A stretch of DNA of 64,000 bases. Source: Alicyclobacillus_A sp963788285 (GTDB lineage Bacteria; Bacillota; Bacilli; Alicyclobacillales; Alicyclobacillaceae). The stretch's first letter is position 1. Each line of letters starts with the position of its first letter. The notes below the pieces were generated by a model. That model saw only the letters and a list, made by a program, of their open reading frames with translations. It had not been told where the DNA came from and did not search any database. The translations under genes and the position numbers were made by a program. The stretch lies in assembly GCA_963788285.1 (NCBI GenBank), contig CAWBGB010000016.1:62001-126000 (forward strand). Direction: 5' to 3'. This document shows positions 42,166 to 51,977 of the stretch, piece after piece.

Positions 42166-42948
42166 TTAGCGGTCAAACTGGCGTTGAATTTCCTCTTCCA
42201 CAAACGGGTTAAGCACGCGCAAGTGGGTGCCTTTCATGCCAAGCGAGCGGCTTTCAATAGTACCGGCACTCTCCAGTTTGCGGATACTGTTCACAATCAC
42301 CGACCGTGTGACGCCATGTTCATCAGCAATCTGACTACTGACCACGATGCCATCGGGCGACTCTTTGACTGCATCCATTAAATACTTGGCTGCCTGAAGC
42401 TCGGAGAAGCTCAGCGATTCCACGGCGAGGTGTGCGAGCGACCGCAATCGGCTTTCTTCCTCTTTGTGCTGTTGGCGTGCGTGCACAATTTCCAGGGCGA
42501 CGATGGTCGCACTGTATTCAACCAAAACCATGTCCTCTTCATCAAACGGCTTGGTGGTACGCGCGAAGACCAACGTGCCTTGACGTTCACGTCCCGCAAT
42601 GACGGGGGCAATGGTGATGTTTTTCGACCGGAACGACTCGTTTTCTTCCGGTGAAAAGACGTAGAACTGTTCTTTGTCCTGAAGATTGGCAACCGTCTGC
42701 TCAATGCGCAGCAAGTGTTTGTTGAAATCCCCCGGGAAGCGTTGATCTTCGGTTAAAATCTGTACCCACTCTTCCGTCAACGCGTGTTCATGAACACCGT
42801 AACCCAGGATCTTCCCTTTGCGCCCGACGATGTATACATTAGACGCCATCACCTTGCTCAGAAACTGTGCGATGTCCTGAAAGTCAACATGATGATGGGA
42901 AGTCCTCAAGATTTGTCCGAGTTCCTGAACTTTCTGTAACAGTTTCAC
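42166..42948 (-). CDS. codY: GTP- and branched-chain-amino-acid-sensing repressor CodY
   Basis: CodY is the global regulator of nutrient limitation in Firmicutes. The 260-residue protein has the N-terminal GAF ligand domain (KLLQKVQELGQILRTS, SNVYIVGRKGKILGYG) and the C-terminal winged helix with the highly conserved ADEHGVTRSVIVNSIRKLES and RSLGMKGTHLRVLN. The start is GTG with GGAGTAG upstream. The gene stands alone here, not in the clpQY operon seen in Bacillus. Likely targets in the window include azlCD and the amino acid breakdown operon, but I see no clear CodY box. Confidence 0.95.
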   Translation of the reverse strand: MKLLQKVQELGQILRTSHHHVDFQDIAQFLSKVMASNVYIVGRKGKILGYGVHEHALTEEWVQILTEDQRFPGDFNKHLLRIEQTVANLQDKEQFYVFSPEENESFRSKNITIAPVIAGRERQGTLVFARTTKPFDEEDMVLVEYSATIVALEIVHARQQHKEEESRLRSLAHLAVESLSFSELQAAKYLMDAVKESPDGIVVSSQIADEHGVTRSVIVNSIRKLESAGTIESRSLGMKGTHLRVLNPFVEEEIQRQFDR

Positions 42949-43192
42949 ATCATCTACTCCTAACCTGACGAATTAATGGTTGTCCAACGCCGAGTCGAGA
43001 AAACGCCGCTGTGCCCGTGTCATACTCTATCACATTCCACAGGCAGCACTCACACGTGAATTTTAAACATTTTATAACTTCTGTATTATAGTGTACCCCA
43101 TTTCGCATTGCAAACGTACAAGCAGCAGGCAATAAGAGATCCAAATTTTCGCATTGAATTTCAGTCATTCTTCTTCGCATGCACAAATGAGA

Positions 43193-43966
43193 CTACGATG
43201 CCGATTTCACAATCCTCGACACCAGCGCCATACCGTCCATTAGTTTGAGCGACTCCGTCACCGTACCTCCGAGTGTGGTCACTCGTTTCGTCAACCCAGC
43301 TTCATTCACAGTACCGTAGAGAGCCGCAGCGGTCGCCCACGACAACAGGCTGTCCCGCTCGAGGTCACGGAGGCGTTGGATTCGCAAAACGACTGTGCCG
43401 TCCATGGATTCATCGACGTCGATGGATTCAACAGCACGACTTCCCCACCCGATTTCGTTATCCGCAACAATTCGGTCGCGGACCATCGGGGTGTTCAAAC
43501 ATGAAGAGGAGGGTCATGCAGATGACCCGGTCAAACTGATCTTCAGGGAACAGCAAGTGGCGGACGTCACCCAAGACGAAACTCGAGTTCGTGGTCTTCC
43601 GCATTACGTTGTGCGCGCTTCAACATGGGTTCCACCGCGTCTAGCCCCTTAATCCAGCGTAGCCGTTAGGCCAGCTGCAGAATGAAGTGCCCCGCGCCGC
43701 ACCCAGCCTCAAGTACGACGTCGCCATCGCGCAATCCCATCCAGTGAATGAGCGTTCGCTGGATGTCTCGATGCCACCCTGTCTGGGCGACCACATCGAA
43801 GAAGTCGACGGCGTCTTTCACCTCGTACACTGAGGATACCTCCTCGAAACGCATACGGTTGTCCACCGTGCCATACATATGGATGTAGCGGCGATGGACA
43901 GACGCCCCGAGCAACCCGGCACTTCCGAACTGTGCCGGTCCCAGTGTAACCGCTTCGCCGCTGGAG
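43193..43966 (-). pseudogene. Decayed class I SAM-dependent methyltransferase
   Basis: The N-terminal part (FGSAGLLGASVHRRYIHMYG) and the SAM-binding motif VVLEAGCGAGHFILQLA are in one frame. A TAA follows at once, then RLRWIKGLDAVEPMLKRAQR, a frameshift, DVRHLLFPEDQFDRVICMTL, another change and a C-terminal piece ending LMDGMALVSRIVKSAS. At least one nonsense codon and two shifts make it nonfunctional. The substrate is not deducible. Its 5' end runs into the ribosome binding site of the divergent antiporter gene. Confidence 0.75.
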
Positions 43967-43975
43967 GTTTTTGAG

Positions 43976-45145
43976 ATGAGTGGCACTGTAGAACTTTTTC
44001 TCGTCATATTGGGTGTGTCATTTGTGTTCACTACCCTTGTCAGCAAAATTCCGCTACTCCGCGTCCCATCTGCAGTAGCCTACCTGATTTTCGGCATCTT
44101 TCTACAAATAGGCCTTATACCGCTGGGCGAAGAAGAAATACACTGGATTACGGATCTCGGCAGTATCGGATTGTTGTTTCTCATGTTTCTGTCCGGCCTG
44201 GAAGTCGATATATCCCTGCTGCGACCACAGTCCTGGCGACACAGAGTTGTCAATCCGATGTATCTGGCCATCTTTTTGTTTTGTGGCACGCTGCTGCTCA
44301 GTTACGTTTCGTCGCTGGTCATTGTACACCTGATGAAAGGGGATGCCAACCCATGGATGGTGACACTTCTGTTCGCCACCACGTCACTGGGCATCATCCT
44401 ACCCATTCTTGAGGAATCCCAGGTTCTGCACACAGACTTTGGCCAAGTGCTGTTGCTCAGCGCGCTGCTTGCTGACCTGTTCACCATGCTCTTGATCTCC
44501 CTGTTCATCAGTGCGCGGACGTCTGGCGAAGTGTCAAGTTTCCTGCTGACACTCATGATATTACCACTGGGAGTGGTAACGTATCTCGCTTTCCAGTGGT
44601 TTCGAAAATGGAAGTACGCCCGCCTCTTTGCCGGGGACATTCAAAATCGGATGCGCGCCATCGTCGCCCTGGTGGCGTTGTTTTGCGCTGCTGCAGAATG
44701 TACCGGTGGCGAACCGATTTTGGGGAGTTTCCTGGTTGGACTGCTGGTTTCCTCCATATCGTTTGCATTCAAGCAAAGATTGCGCGACTACTGCCACGGC
44801 ATAGGATACGGGTTTCTGATCCCCGTCTTCTTCACGTCGGTGGGACTGAACTTCGATGAGCGCATGCTCGCCACACCCTCTTTGTGGGTATGGGTTCCCG
44901 CATGCTTGGTGATTGCATTTATCGTCAAAATCATTCCGGCCTGGCACCTGCGCAAACACTTTGGAAGACGCGCCGCATTGGCCGGGGGTTGGCTGATGTC
45001 TTCTCGACTGAGTCTGATTGTGGCGGCTGCGGACATCGGTGTCCGCATCGGTGTACTCCCGATGGTCTTGTCGGAGGCGATTATTGTCGTCGCCGTTCTC
45101 ACGTGCCTCATTTCACCCATCGCGTTTCTCGTCACACTGGGCTAG
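43976..45145 (+). CDS. CPA2-family cation:proton antiporter
   Basis: The 389-residue membrane protein has about 12 hydrophobic helices and the Kef/GerN-type pattern: VPSAVAYLIFGIFLQIGLIP, GSIGLLFLMFLSGLEVDISL, LFATTSLGIILPILEES, and GSFLVGLLVSS. It lacks the C-terminal TrkA-N domain of KefB/C, so it is closer to NapA/GerN sodium antiporters. It should exchange sodium or potassium for protons. GGAGG lies about 10 bases before the ATG. The gene is monocistronic. Confidence 0.87.
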   Translation: MSGTVELFLVILGVSFVFTTLVSKIPLLRVPSAVAYLIFGIFLQIGLIPLGEEEIHWITDLGSIGLLFLMFLSGLEVDISLLRPQSWRHRVVNPMYLAIFLFCGTLLLSYVSSLVIVHLMKGDANPWMVTLLFATTSLGIILPILEESQVLHTDFGQVLLLSALLADLFTMLLISLFISARTSGEVSSFLLTLMILPLGVVTYLAFQWFRKWKYARLFAGDIQNRMRAIVALVALFCAAAECTGGEPILGSFLVGLLVSSISFAFKQRLRDYCHGIGYGFLIPVFFTSVGLNFDERMLATPSLWVWVPACLVIAFIVKIIPAWHLRKHFGRRAALAGGWLMSSRLSLIVAAADIGVRIGVLPMVLSEAIIVVAVLTCLISPIAFLVTLG

Positions 45146-45195
45146 TGCTCTGTGACCTCAAACGCTGTGGTACGCCAATCGTATTCCGGATACGC

Positions 45196-45486
45196 TCATT
45201 CCTTCAGTCGGTCCAACACCAGGGAATACCCATCGGATCCGTAGTGAAGGCACCGCTTCACGCGACTGATAGTCGCTGTGCTCGCTCCCGTGTCTGCTTC
45301 AATCTGGTGATACGTACAACCTTTACGCAACATCCGCGCCACTTCCAGCCTCTGGGCCAGTGATTTGATTTCGCCAACCGTGCACAAGTCGTCAAAGAAC
45401 CGGTAGCACTCCTCTACGTTCTGTAGTGTCAACACGGCCTCAAACAGACGATCCAACGAGCGATCACGCAACTTGTCTAACTGCAT
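45196..45486 (-). CDS. yerC: TrpR-like YerC/YecD family DNA-binding protein
   Basis: The 96-residue protein matches YerC: LDRLFEAVLTLQNVEECYRF, GEIKSLAQRLEVARMLRKG and HQIEADTGASTATISRVKRC, a Trp-repressor-type helix-turn-helix. The regulon is not known. I start at the ATG 45486, preceded by AAAGGGTGA, dropping 18 upstream residues. It is convergent with the antiporter. Confidence 0.88.
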   Translation of the reverse strand: MQLDKLRDRSLDRLFEAVLTLQNVEECYRFFDDLCTVGEIKSLAQRLEVARMLRKGCTYHQIEADTGASTATISRVKRCLHYGSDGYSLVLDRLKE

Positions 45487-45610
45487 ACTTTCACCCTTTA
45501 CAGTATTACAGTCTGTACATGTTATCGTATCACAGGACATTCGGATTGACTACTCTTCCCTTGCTGTCCAATGAACGACTCCCTGATCCGCGCCTTCGTG
45601 CCCTCTCGTA

Positions 45611-45640
45611 ACAGGGCGACCGTATTGGCGATCGCCCTGA
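45611..45640 (-). terminator. Weak hairpin after the 2-oxo-acid dehydrogenase operon
   Basis: AGGGCGA and TCGCCCT pair just past the E2 stop. No T run follows, so termination is uncertain. Confidence 0.4.
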
Positions 45641-45646
45641 CCTGCA

Positions 45647-46966
45647 CTATCGAAGTTCCAACATCAACGACTCTGGATTCTCGATCAAGTGCTTCAAGTG
45701 ATTGAGGAATCGGACCGACGTCGCACCGTCAATCACTCGGTGATCAAACGACAGGGACAAGTTCAGCACGTCTCGAATCACGACCTGCTCGTCGCGTGCC
45801 ACAGGTTTTCGTTGAATTTGGTGGACCGCCAAAATCCCGACTTCAGGGTAGTTCAGAATAGGCGTTGCGAACAGTCCGCCAATCGGGCCCATGTTTGTAA
45901 TGGTAAACGTGCTGCCACGCAGTTCGTCCTGACTCAACGTACGCTGCCTCACGCCCTCGGTCAAACGAACGATTTCGTCTGCTATGTCTTTCACGGTCAG
46001 TTGATCAGCGCTCCGGATGACAGGCACAAACAGCCCTTCGGTGGAGTCCACCGCAATGCCAATGTGATACTCTGGCAGCAACTCAATTTCCTGCGCGGCT
46101 TCGTCCAATCTCGCGTTGAAGAACGGGAACGCCTTGAGTGCGGAAACGGTGGCCTTGATGAGAAACGGGAGATAACTGACGCGCTTCCCTTCCGCTTCGA
46201 GCAGTGCATTCCAGCGCGTCCGCAGGCGGACCAATTCCGTCGCGTCACACTCATCGAAGGCCGTGACGTGCGGAGCCGTGAAGGCAGATCGCTTGACGTG
46301 TTCGGCTGTCGCCCGGCGAATCCCTCGGAAGGGAACCCGAATGGGGGTATGCGTCACCTGCTCGTCTTTGCGGTACCCGTCCTTCTGCAACCGAGACTTT
46401 GACGCCAACGCGGGTGCTTCAGACCGCTTGACGGCAGACCACAGCAGTGAGTCCCCGCCGTCTTCTGGTATGATCCTATCAGCAGATTTGCGAGAGCGAT
46501 GGTAGCGTTCGACGTCCTGCTTGGTGATTCGGCCTGCAGGTCCGGAACCGACCACAGCCTCCAGGGGAACGCCAAGCGCTCGCGCGTAGTGCCGAACGCC
46601 AGGCGTTGCTTTGGGGCGAATTGCGTTGGTCCCGCGGCCTACGGGTGCAGCCACTGAAAGCACATCTTCTGCGGCCCATCCGCTCGCGGCAGCGGCAGCC
46701 TTCGCGGCCACCCCAGTCGCCACTTTGTGCGTCTCAATCCTTACCAACACATCTCCAACTTTCGCGATGGTACCAGGCGTCGCCAGGATTTCACCAATGT
46801 ATCCGGAGGTCGGAGCCGGGAGTTCCACCAACGCCTTGTCCGTCTGCACCTCGACCATGGGATCAAACTCCTGTACGCGCTCCCCTTCCTGAACCAGCCA
46901 TTTGACAATCTCCGCCTCGTGAATGCCTTCGCCGACGTCCGGTAGGCGAAACTCTACAACAGACAT
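45647..46966 (-). CDS. Dihydrolipoamide acyltransferase (E2) of a 2-oxo acid dehydrogenase
   Basis: E2 is the core that transfers the acyl group from lipoate to CoA. The 439-residue protein has one lipoyl domain with the modified lysine in VQTDKALVELPAP (about residue 43), a peripheral subunit-binding domain (PKATPGVRHYARALGV) and a catalytic domain ending in the active-site SFDHRVIDGA. It is the last gene of the operon that carries E1 alpha and beta and, upstream, phenylalanine dehydrogenase and phenylacetate genes. Substrate could be pyruvate, branched-chain or aryl 2-oxo acids; the context favours the last two. GGAGGGAGG precedes the ATG. No E3 gene follows. Confidence 0.92.
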   Translation of the reverse strand: MSVVEFRLPDVGEGIHEAEIVKWLVQEGERVQEFDPMVEVQTDKALVELPAPTSGYIGEILATPGTIAKVGDVLVRIETHKVATGVAAKAAAAASGWAAEDVLSVAAPVGRGTNAIRPKATPGVRHYARALGVPLEAVVGSGPAGRITKQDVERYHRSRKSADRIIPEDGGDSLLWSAVKRSEAPALASKSRLQKDGYRKDEQVTHTPIRVPFRGIRRATAEHVKRSAFTAPHVTAFDECDATELVRLRTRWNALLEAEGKRVSYLPFLIKATVSALKAFPFFNARLDEAAQEIELLPEYHIGIAVDSTEGLFVPVIRSADQLTVKDIADEIVRLTEGVRQRTLSQDELRGSTFTITNMGPIGGLFATPILNYPEVGILAVHQIQRKPVARDEQVVIRDVLNLSLSFDHRVIDGATSVRFLNHLKHLIENPESLMLELR

Positions 46967-46985
46967 GTCGCGCCTCCCTCCCTGC

Positions 46986-47966
46986 TCAAAATGCGAATAC
47001 TTTTTCGATACCAGCACTTATGCGCTGTGGCGTCGGCGCATGCAAGTCTTCCAGTTGAAACAGCGGCGGCGGCACATCGAAACTCGCCACGCGCGCAACG
47101 GGTGCTTCCAATTGCAAGATGCACTCCTCGTGGATCCGAGCCGATATTTCCGCACCGAGCCCTAAGTGTGCGACAGCTTCATGCACAACCACGGCACGCC
47201 CCGTCTTGTTGACCGAAGTCATGACGGCGTCTTCGTCCCAGGGAGAGAGTGTACGAAGGTCAATTAACTCCACCGATACACCTTTCTCCTGTTCCAACCT
47301 CTGAATGACGGCCAATGTTTCGCGAACCATGGTTCCCCACGAAATCACCGTCACATCCGTACCTTCCTTCACAATAGCGGCCTTTCTAAGCGGAACTGTG
47401 TAGTATTCGTCAGGCACTTCCTCGCGAAACGCTCGGTAAATCCGCATCGGTTCCAGAAATATCACGGGATCTTCCGACTCTACCGAGGCCAACAGCAGAC
47501 CTTTCGCGTCATACGGGCTGGAGGGCACGACCACCGTAAGCCCAGGGGTATGCGCGAAATACGTCTCGGTAGAGTCGGAGTGAATTTCCGGAGCCCGTAT
47601 GCGGCCTCCGAACGGAACGCGCACCACCATGGGCAGCGTAAAGCGCCCGCGCGAGCGCATGCGCAAACGCGCCACATGAGACACCAATTGTTCAAATCCA
47701 GGATAAATAAAGCCCATGAACTGGATTTCAGGAATAGGGCGCATCCCGTTGGCCGCGAGGCCGACGGACGTGCCGAGTATCCCTGCTTCCGCCAGTGGCG
47801 TATCTATGACTCTATCCTCTCCAAACCGCTCCAATAGACCTTCTGTCACGCGAAATACACCACCATTGACGCCAACGTCCTCGCCGAGGAGAATCACTCG
47901 TGGGTCCCGTTCCAACGCGCAGCGAAGACCGTCGTTGATGGCCTGAACCAATGTTTTGCTACTCAT
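46986..47966 (-). CDS. 2-oxo acid dehydrogenase E1 component, beta subunit
   Basis: The 326-residue protein is the transketolase-like beta half of E1, which decarboxylates a 2-oxo acid on thiamine diphosphate. GEDVGVNGGVFRVTEGLLER, DTPLAEAGILGTSVGLAANG, PFGGRIRAPEIHSDSTETYF and the C-terminal VVVHEAVAHLGLGAEI are typical of the PdhB/BkdB group. Its ATG at 47966 lies inside the last codons of the alpha gene (8-base overlap), so translation is coupled. GGAGG precedes it. Confidence 0.92.
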   Translation of the reverse strand: MSSKTLVQAINDGLRCALERDPRVILLGEDVGVNGGVFRVTEGLLERFGEDRVIDTPLAEAGILGTSVGLAANGMRPIPEIQFMGFIYPGFEQLVSHVARLRMRSRGRFTLPMVVRVPFGGRIRAPEIHSDSTETYFAHTPGLTVVVPSSPYDAKGLLLASVESEDPVIFLEPMRIYRAFREEVPDEYYTVPLRKAAIVKEGTDVTVISWGTMVRETLAVIQRLEQEKGVSVELIDLRTLSPWDEDAVMTSVNKTGRAVVVHEAVAHLGLGAEISARIHEECILQLEAPVARVASFDVPPPLFQLEDLHAPTPQRISAGIEKVFAF

Positions 47967-49053
47967 GCTGCTTGCCTCCTGACCGCCCCAGACTGTCCAC
48001 CAATTCCTCGAGCTGACGAAGGAGGCGTGGGCTGGGTTCGGCATAGATGTGCAAAAACATGTCCTCTGGATTTGGCGGCGGAGCCGACTCCATCCTCGCA
48101 ATCGCTTCGGAAATGGTTTGCTGGATGCGTTCTTTCTGCTCAGACTCGAGCGCATCGTTCCAAATTCCCCACGCACGCAATTGCTCGCCGAGCGTGGCAA
48201 TCGGGTCTCGCGCCTTCCACGCATCCACTTCATCCGCTGGACGGTACTTGGTGGGATCGTCTGACGTCGTGTGCGGCCCATAGCGATAGGTCAGAGCTTC
48301 TATTAAAGTCGGTCCCCCACCGGACGCTGCTTTTTTAACAGCGGTGCGGACAGCTCGGTATACCTGGATGGCATCCCACCCGTTCACGCGCACCCCTTCT
48401 ACGCCGTACGCCGCGGCTTTCTCGGCGATGGTTGCGGTGGCCGTCTGTCTATGAAATGGAACGCTGATGGCGTACTGATTGTTCTGACAGAAATAGATCA
48501 CCGGCAGTTGAAACACACCGGCAAAGTTCATGGCTTCATGAAAATCTCCTTCAGAACTGGCACCATCGCCGAAGAAGCCGAGTGCGACCTGATCTAGCTT
48601 TCTGAGCTTTGCCGCCCATGCGAGCCCCGCAGCATGCGGCAACTGGGTGGCAATGGGCACGGCAATCGGAAAGACGTTGACATCCTCCGGGATGACGCAC
48701 CCTTCGGTGCGGCCGTTCCAATATAGCAGGATGTTTTCCATTGGCACCCCGTGCAGCATCATCGCACCATAGTCGCGGTACGTCGGCACCACGAAGTCTT
48801 GCTGACGAAGCGCCAGAGTGGCCGCCACCTGACAGGCTTCCTGCCCTTCCAAGGGCGGGTATGTGCCAATGCGCCCTGCTCGTTGCAAACTGACAGATGT
48901 CCGATCAAACAGGCGTAACTTCCACATTTCCTCGTACATGCGAATGAGCATGGTGTCTTCGATGTCTTCCGGTCTGTCTCCGAAGCCCGCAAGTTCTGGA
49001 CTGGACACAGCGCCTTGCAGTTCGCGTTCGGCCTCCGCCGAAGATTTGAACAT
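47959..49053 (-). CDS. 2-oxo acid dehydrogenase E1 component, alpha subunit
   Basis: The 364-residue protein binds thiamine diphosphate through GDGASSEGDFHEAMNFAG and the later NNQYAISVP, and has the RYGPHTTSDDPTKYR phosphorylation-loop region of PdhA/BkdA. The N-terminus has the usual YEEMWKLRLFDRTSVSLQRA segment. It acts with the beta subunit next to it. It sits 38 bases after phenylalanine dehydrogenase, whose product (phenylpyruvate) is a possible substrate. Annotation as pyruvate dehydrogenase is the main alternative. Confidence 0.92.
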   Translation of the reverse strand: MFKSSAEAERELQGAVSSPELAGFGDRPEDIEDTMLIRMYEEMWKLRLFDRTSVSLQRAGRIGTYPPLEGQEACQVAATLALRQQDFVVPTYRDYGAMMLHGVPMENILLYWNGRTEGCVIPEDVNVFPIAVPIATQLPHAAGLAWAAKLRKLDQVALGFFGDGASSEGDFHEAMNFAGVFQLPVIYFCQNNQYAISVPFHRQTATATIAEKAAAYGVEGVRVNGWDAIQVYRAVRTAVKKAASGGGPTLIEALTYRYGPHTTSDDPTKYRPADEVDAWKARDPIATLGEQLRAWGIWNDALESEQKERIQQTISEAIARMESAPPPNPEDMFLHIYAEPSPRLLRQLEELVDSLGRSGGKQHE

Positions 49054-49090
49054 GGGTTTTCACGCTCCTGGCCGACAAAGTGAATTGCGG

Positions 49091-50173
49091 CTAACGGCAC
49101 CGTCGGGAACAGATGGACTTCAAATCGGCGACGGTCGCCAACCGCTCCTCGACAAAGTGGTTCGCTGCGAGGCTCGTCGGCAACTGATGTTGTTCCGCAT
49201 AGTCGTACACGCGCAGCAAAATGTCGTAAATGGCCATAGTCTTCGCCATCACGCGATCGGGGTTCACACCGAGTAGCTCGTCGGCGACCTGTATCAGACC
49301 GCCTGCGTTGACCAGGTAGTCCGGGGCGTACAAAATGCCTCGTTGCTGAAGCATTGCGCCGTGCTTCTCCTCGTCCAGCAGTTGATTGTTGGCCGAACCC
49401 ACCACCGCTTTGCAGCGCAAACGCGGGATGGTCTGGTCATTTAAAATGGCGCCTAAGGCGCACGGGACAAACATGTCGCAATACGCCTCGAAGATGACAT
49501 CGGGGCTGACGACAGTCGCTTCCGGTACCGCCTGTTTCAGCCGTTCCACGTTTGCTATGACAACGTCCGTCACAATCAGGTGAGCTCCTTGCTCCGCCAG
49601 TGAAACGGCAACTTTGTAGCCTACCTTGCCGAGTCCCTGGACAGCGAACGTCTTGCCTGACAGGTCCGTGCTGTTCCACAACTTCATAGCTGTGGCACGA
49701 ATGCCTTGCATCACACCGAGTGCTGTCGGTACCGAGGAGTCGCCGCTGCCGCCGTATTCGACAGGGACCCCAACAATGTAAGGGGTTTCACGCTTGGCCT
49801 GCACAAAATCCTGTGGATAGGTTCCGACATCTGTCCCCGTGTAGAAGCGACCGCCAAGGCCGTCCACGAAGCGGCCAAGTGCGCGAAACATCTCGGGCGT
49901 TTTATCCTTGTTCGGATCGCCCCAGATGACACATTTACCCCCGCCGTTGTCCACGTCTGCGATGCCACACTTGTACGTCATCCCTCGAGACAGCCTGAGA
50001 ACGTCCAACAACATCTCCTCTTCGGATTCGTAGGGGCGCATGCGGCACCCGCCCAGCGCCGGGCCGGCAGTCGTGTCGTGGATGGCGATGATAGACTTCA
50101 GCCCCGTGCGCCGGTGTTGTAAGAAAATGACCTGTTCATGGCCGTACTTTTTCATTTCGTCAAAGATGCCCAC
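49091..50173 (-). CDS. pdh: Phenylalanine dehydrogenase
   Basis: The NAD-dependent enzyme deaminates L-phenylalanine to phenylpyruvate. The 360-residue protein is closer by eye to Thermoactinomyces/Bacillus phenylalanine dehydrogenase than to leucine dehydrogenase: YGHEQVIFLQHRRTGLKSII, TTAGPALGGCRMRPY, SRGMTYKCGIADVDNGGGKC and GGRFYTGTDVGTYPQDFVQA. Later NAD-fold and C-terminal segments (VQGLGKVGYKVAVSLAEQGA, GSANNQL, YAPDYLVNAGGLIQVADEL) are common to both. GTG start with AAGGAGG upstream; it overlaps the end of paaH by 22 bases. Leucine/valine activity is the alternative and would also fit the E1/E2 genes. Confidence 0.85.
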   Translation of the reverse strand: MGIFDEMKKYGHEQVIFLQHRRTGLKSIIAIHDTTAGPALGGCRMRPYESEEEMLLDVLRLSRGMTYKCGIADVDNGGGKCVIWGDPNKDKTPEMFRALGRFVDGLGGRFYTGTDVGTYPQDFVQAKRETPYIVGVPVEYGGSGDSSVPTALGVMQGIRATAMKLWNSTDLSGKTFAVQGLGKVGYKVAVSLAEQGAHLIVTDVVIANVERLKQAVPEATVVSPDVIFEAYCDMFVPCALGAILNDQTIPRLRCKAVVGSANNQLLDEEKHGAMLQQRGILYAPDYLVNAGGLIQVADELLGVNPDRVMAKTMAIYDILLRVYDYAEQHQLPTSLAANHFVEERLATVADLKSICSRRCR

Positions 50174-51924
50174 TCAACCAAACCTCCTTGCCGGTTTCCG
50201 TGCCGCCCGGCCGCCACCATTTGCCGTAGCAGCGGAGAGGGGCGATACCTGTCATCCCCGAATTCCCGCGACAAAGCACACAGCGTACTCCACACCACGG
50301 GAATTCCGAGATCATCCATCCACTCCACGAGTCCGCGCGGATAATTCGTACCGAGTTTCATGCCGGTGTCAATGTCCTGTGCAGTAGCCACGCCTTCGCG
50401 AATGACCTCCGCGGCTTCGTTAAACAGCATGGTGAGAATTCGCATGACAACACCGCCTGCCCCATCACGTACCTGTCTTGGCACACACCCGAGGGAAAGA
50501 GCCAGCGCCTCCGTGCGACCATTCAACCGTTCGCCGTCTTCCGCGTCAGACGTTTGAGCCTGGAGGGGAACGGTCCATTCGAAGGCAGGGTGAGCTTCGT
50601 TCGTACACCCGTTGTCTCCTAGCATCACGTGAAAACCGCGAACTCTGTTCGCCCGCCGCAACCATCCTGCTTGCTCGGTGGCCGATGGCCCTGCTACCGA
50701 CGTCAGAATCAGTACTTCTTCGCCGATGGCGCGTTCCACTGCCTGCAGCAACGGCCGATGGTACGCTTCCTCCCCTGCCACACTCACCAGTACGGTATCG
50801 GGTCGACACCTTCGCAAGAAGGCCTCCACCTCGTCTGCACGCCATTGAATGCCGACCGTATCCCAATCGGCGAGCGCACCATCGTAAACCACCCCTGCGT
50901 TGGCCAGCGACTTCCCTGACCCCTCTGCAACGCGACGCAACAAGGCCGAGGCAAGCGGGGTATCTCCAATCACCACGGCGTTGCCGACCTGCGGCTTCGC
51001 CTGTTGCGCACGGGCGTTTCGGTCAAGTTTGGAAGGCAAATCTGCAGCTACAGAATCGGACGCGTCGTACGAGTAAAAACCTCTTCCCGTCTTGCGTCCA
51101 AGCCGGCCAGCCGCTACCATACGCTCCTGCAGGGCATGGGGGCGAAATCTCGGTTCTTCGTGGTAGGCGTGGTAGACCGCCTTCGTAACGTCCAGGTTGA
51201 CGTCGATGCCAATCAGGTCCATAAGCGCAAATGGCCCCATGCGAAACCCCGCGCCGTGCTCCATCAGCCAGTCCACATCCGAGGGCTCCGCCGTCCCTTC
51301 GCCCACAATGCGCAGCGCCTCACCGTAGAAGTTACGTGCCACACGGTTCACGATGAATCCGGGGGTGTCCTTGCACACGATGGGATGTTTGCCAAACGAT
51401 CGAGCCAGCCGAACCACAGAGTCCACCACTTCCGAAGTGGTATCGTCGCCAACCACCACTTCAACCAGCTTCATCACGGGTGCTGGGTTGAAAAAGTGCA
51501 TACCTACCACTCGGCCTGGAAACCGGCACCCAGCTCCTATCACCGTGACGGACAAAGACGACGTGTTGGTCGCAAGAATGGTGTCTTTGCTGCAAACCTG
51601 TTCAAGCTGTCTAAAGATGTCCCTTTTGATGTTCAACCTCTCAGGGACGGCCTCAATCACCAATTGCGCCTGCGCAAGATGCGCGATGTCTTGGCTCACC
51701 GTCAAGCGAGCCACAGCCCCATCCGCCTCTGCACGCGTAAGTTTTCCTTTGTCAACCAAGCGGTTGATTTTTTTATGGATGTCGGAAACGGCACGCTGCA
51801 GGACCTCGGCCTGGATATCAAACAACACGACCGAGTACCCCGACTGCAGGGCGACTTGCGCAATGCCTTCGCCCATCGTGCCTGCACCGACAACGCCAAT
51901 GACCCCTGCGGGCGGGTTGTTCAT
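50152..51924 (-). CDS. paaH: 3-hydroxyacyl-CoA dehydrogenase, two-domain PaaH type
   Basis: The 590-residue protein oxidises a 3-hydroxyacyl-CoA with NAD in the lower phenylacetate or beta-oxidation pathway. It has an N-terminal Rossmann domain (GVIGVVGAGTMGEGIAQVAL), the catalytic region (NTSSLSVTVIG, GMHFFNPAPVMKLVEVV), a first C-terminal domain, then a second, divergent domain (about 400-590, ending with RILTMLFNEAAEVIREGVAT and GLVEWMDDLG). This duplicated layout is typical of PaaH/PaaC. It lies between paaG and phenylalanine dehydrogenase. Confidence 0.9.
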   Translation of the reverse strand: MNNPPAGVIGVVGAGTMGEGIAQVALQSGYSVVLFDIQAEVLQRAVSDIHKKINRLVDKGKLTRAEADGAVARLTVSQDIAHLAQAQLVIEAVPERLNIKRDIFRQLEQVCSKDTILATNTSSLSVTVIGAGCRFPGRVVGMHFFNPAPVMKLVEVVVGDDTTSEVVDSVVRLARSFGKHPIVCKDTPGFIVNRVARNFYGEALRIVGEGTAEPSDVDWLMEHGAGFRMGPFALMDLIGIDVNLDVTKAVYHAYHEEPRFRPHALQERMVAAGRLGRKTGRGFYSYDASDSVAADLPSKLDRNARAQQAKPQVGNAVVIGDTPLASALLRRVAEGSGKSLANAGVVYDGALADWDTVGIQWRADEVEAFLRRCRPDTVLVSVAGEEAYHRPLLQAVERAIGEEVLILTSVAGPSATEQAGWLRRANRVRGFHVMLGDNGCTNEAHPAFEWTVPLQAQTSDAEDGERLNGRTEALALSLGCVPRQVRDGAGGVVMRILTMLFNEAAEVIREGVATAQDIDTGMKLGTNYPRGLVEWMDDLGIPVVWSTLCALSREFGDDRYRPSPLLRQMVAAGRHGNRQGGLVEWASLTK

Positions 51925-51977
51925 GTGTGCGTCCTCCCCGACTGAATTTTGACTTGTGGTCTTGAACGTCGAATGCT

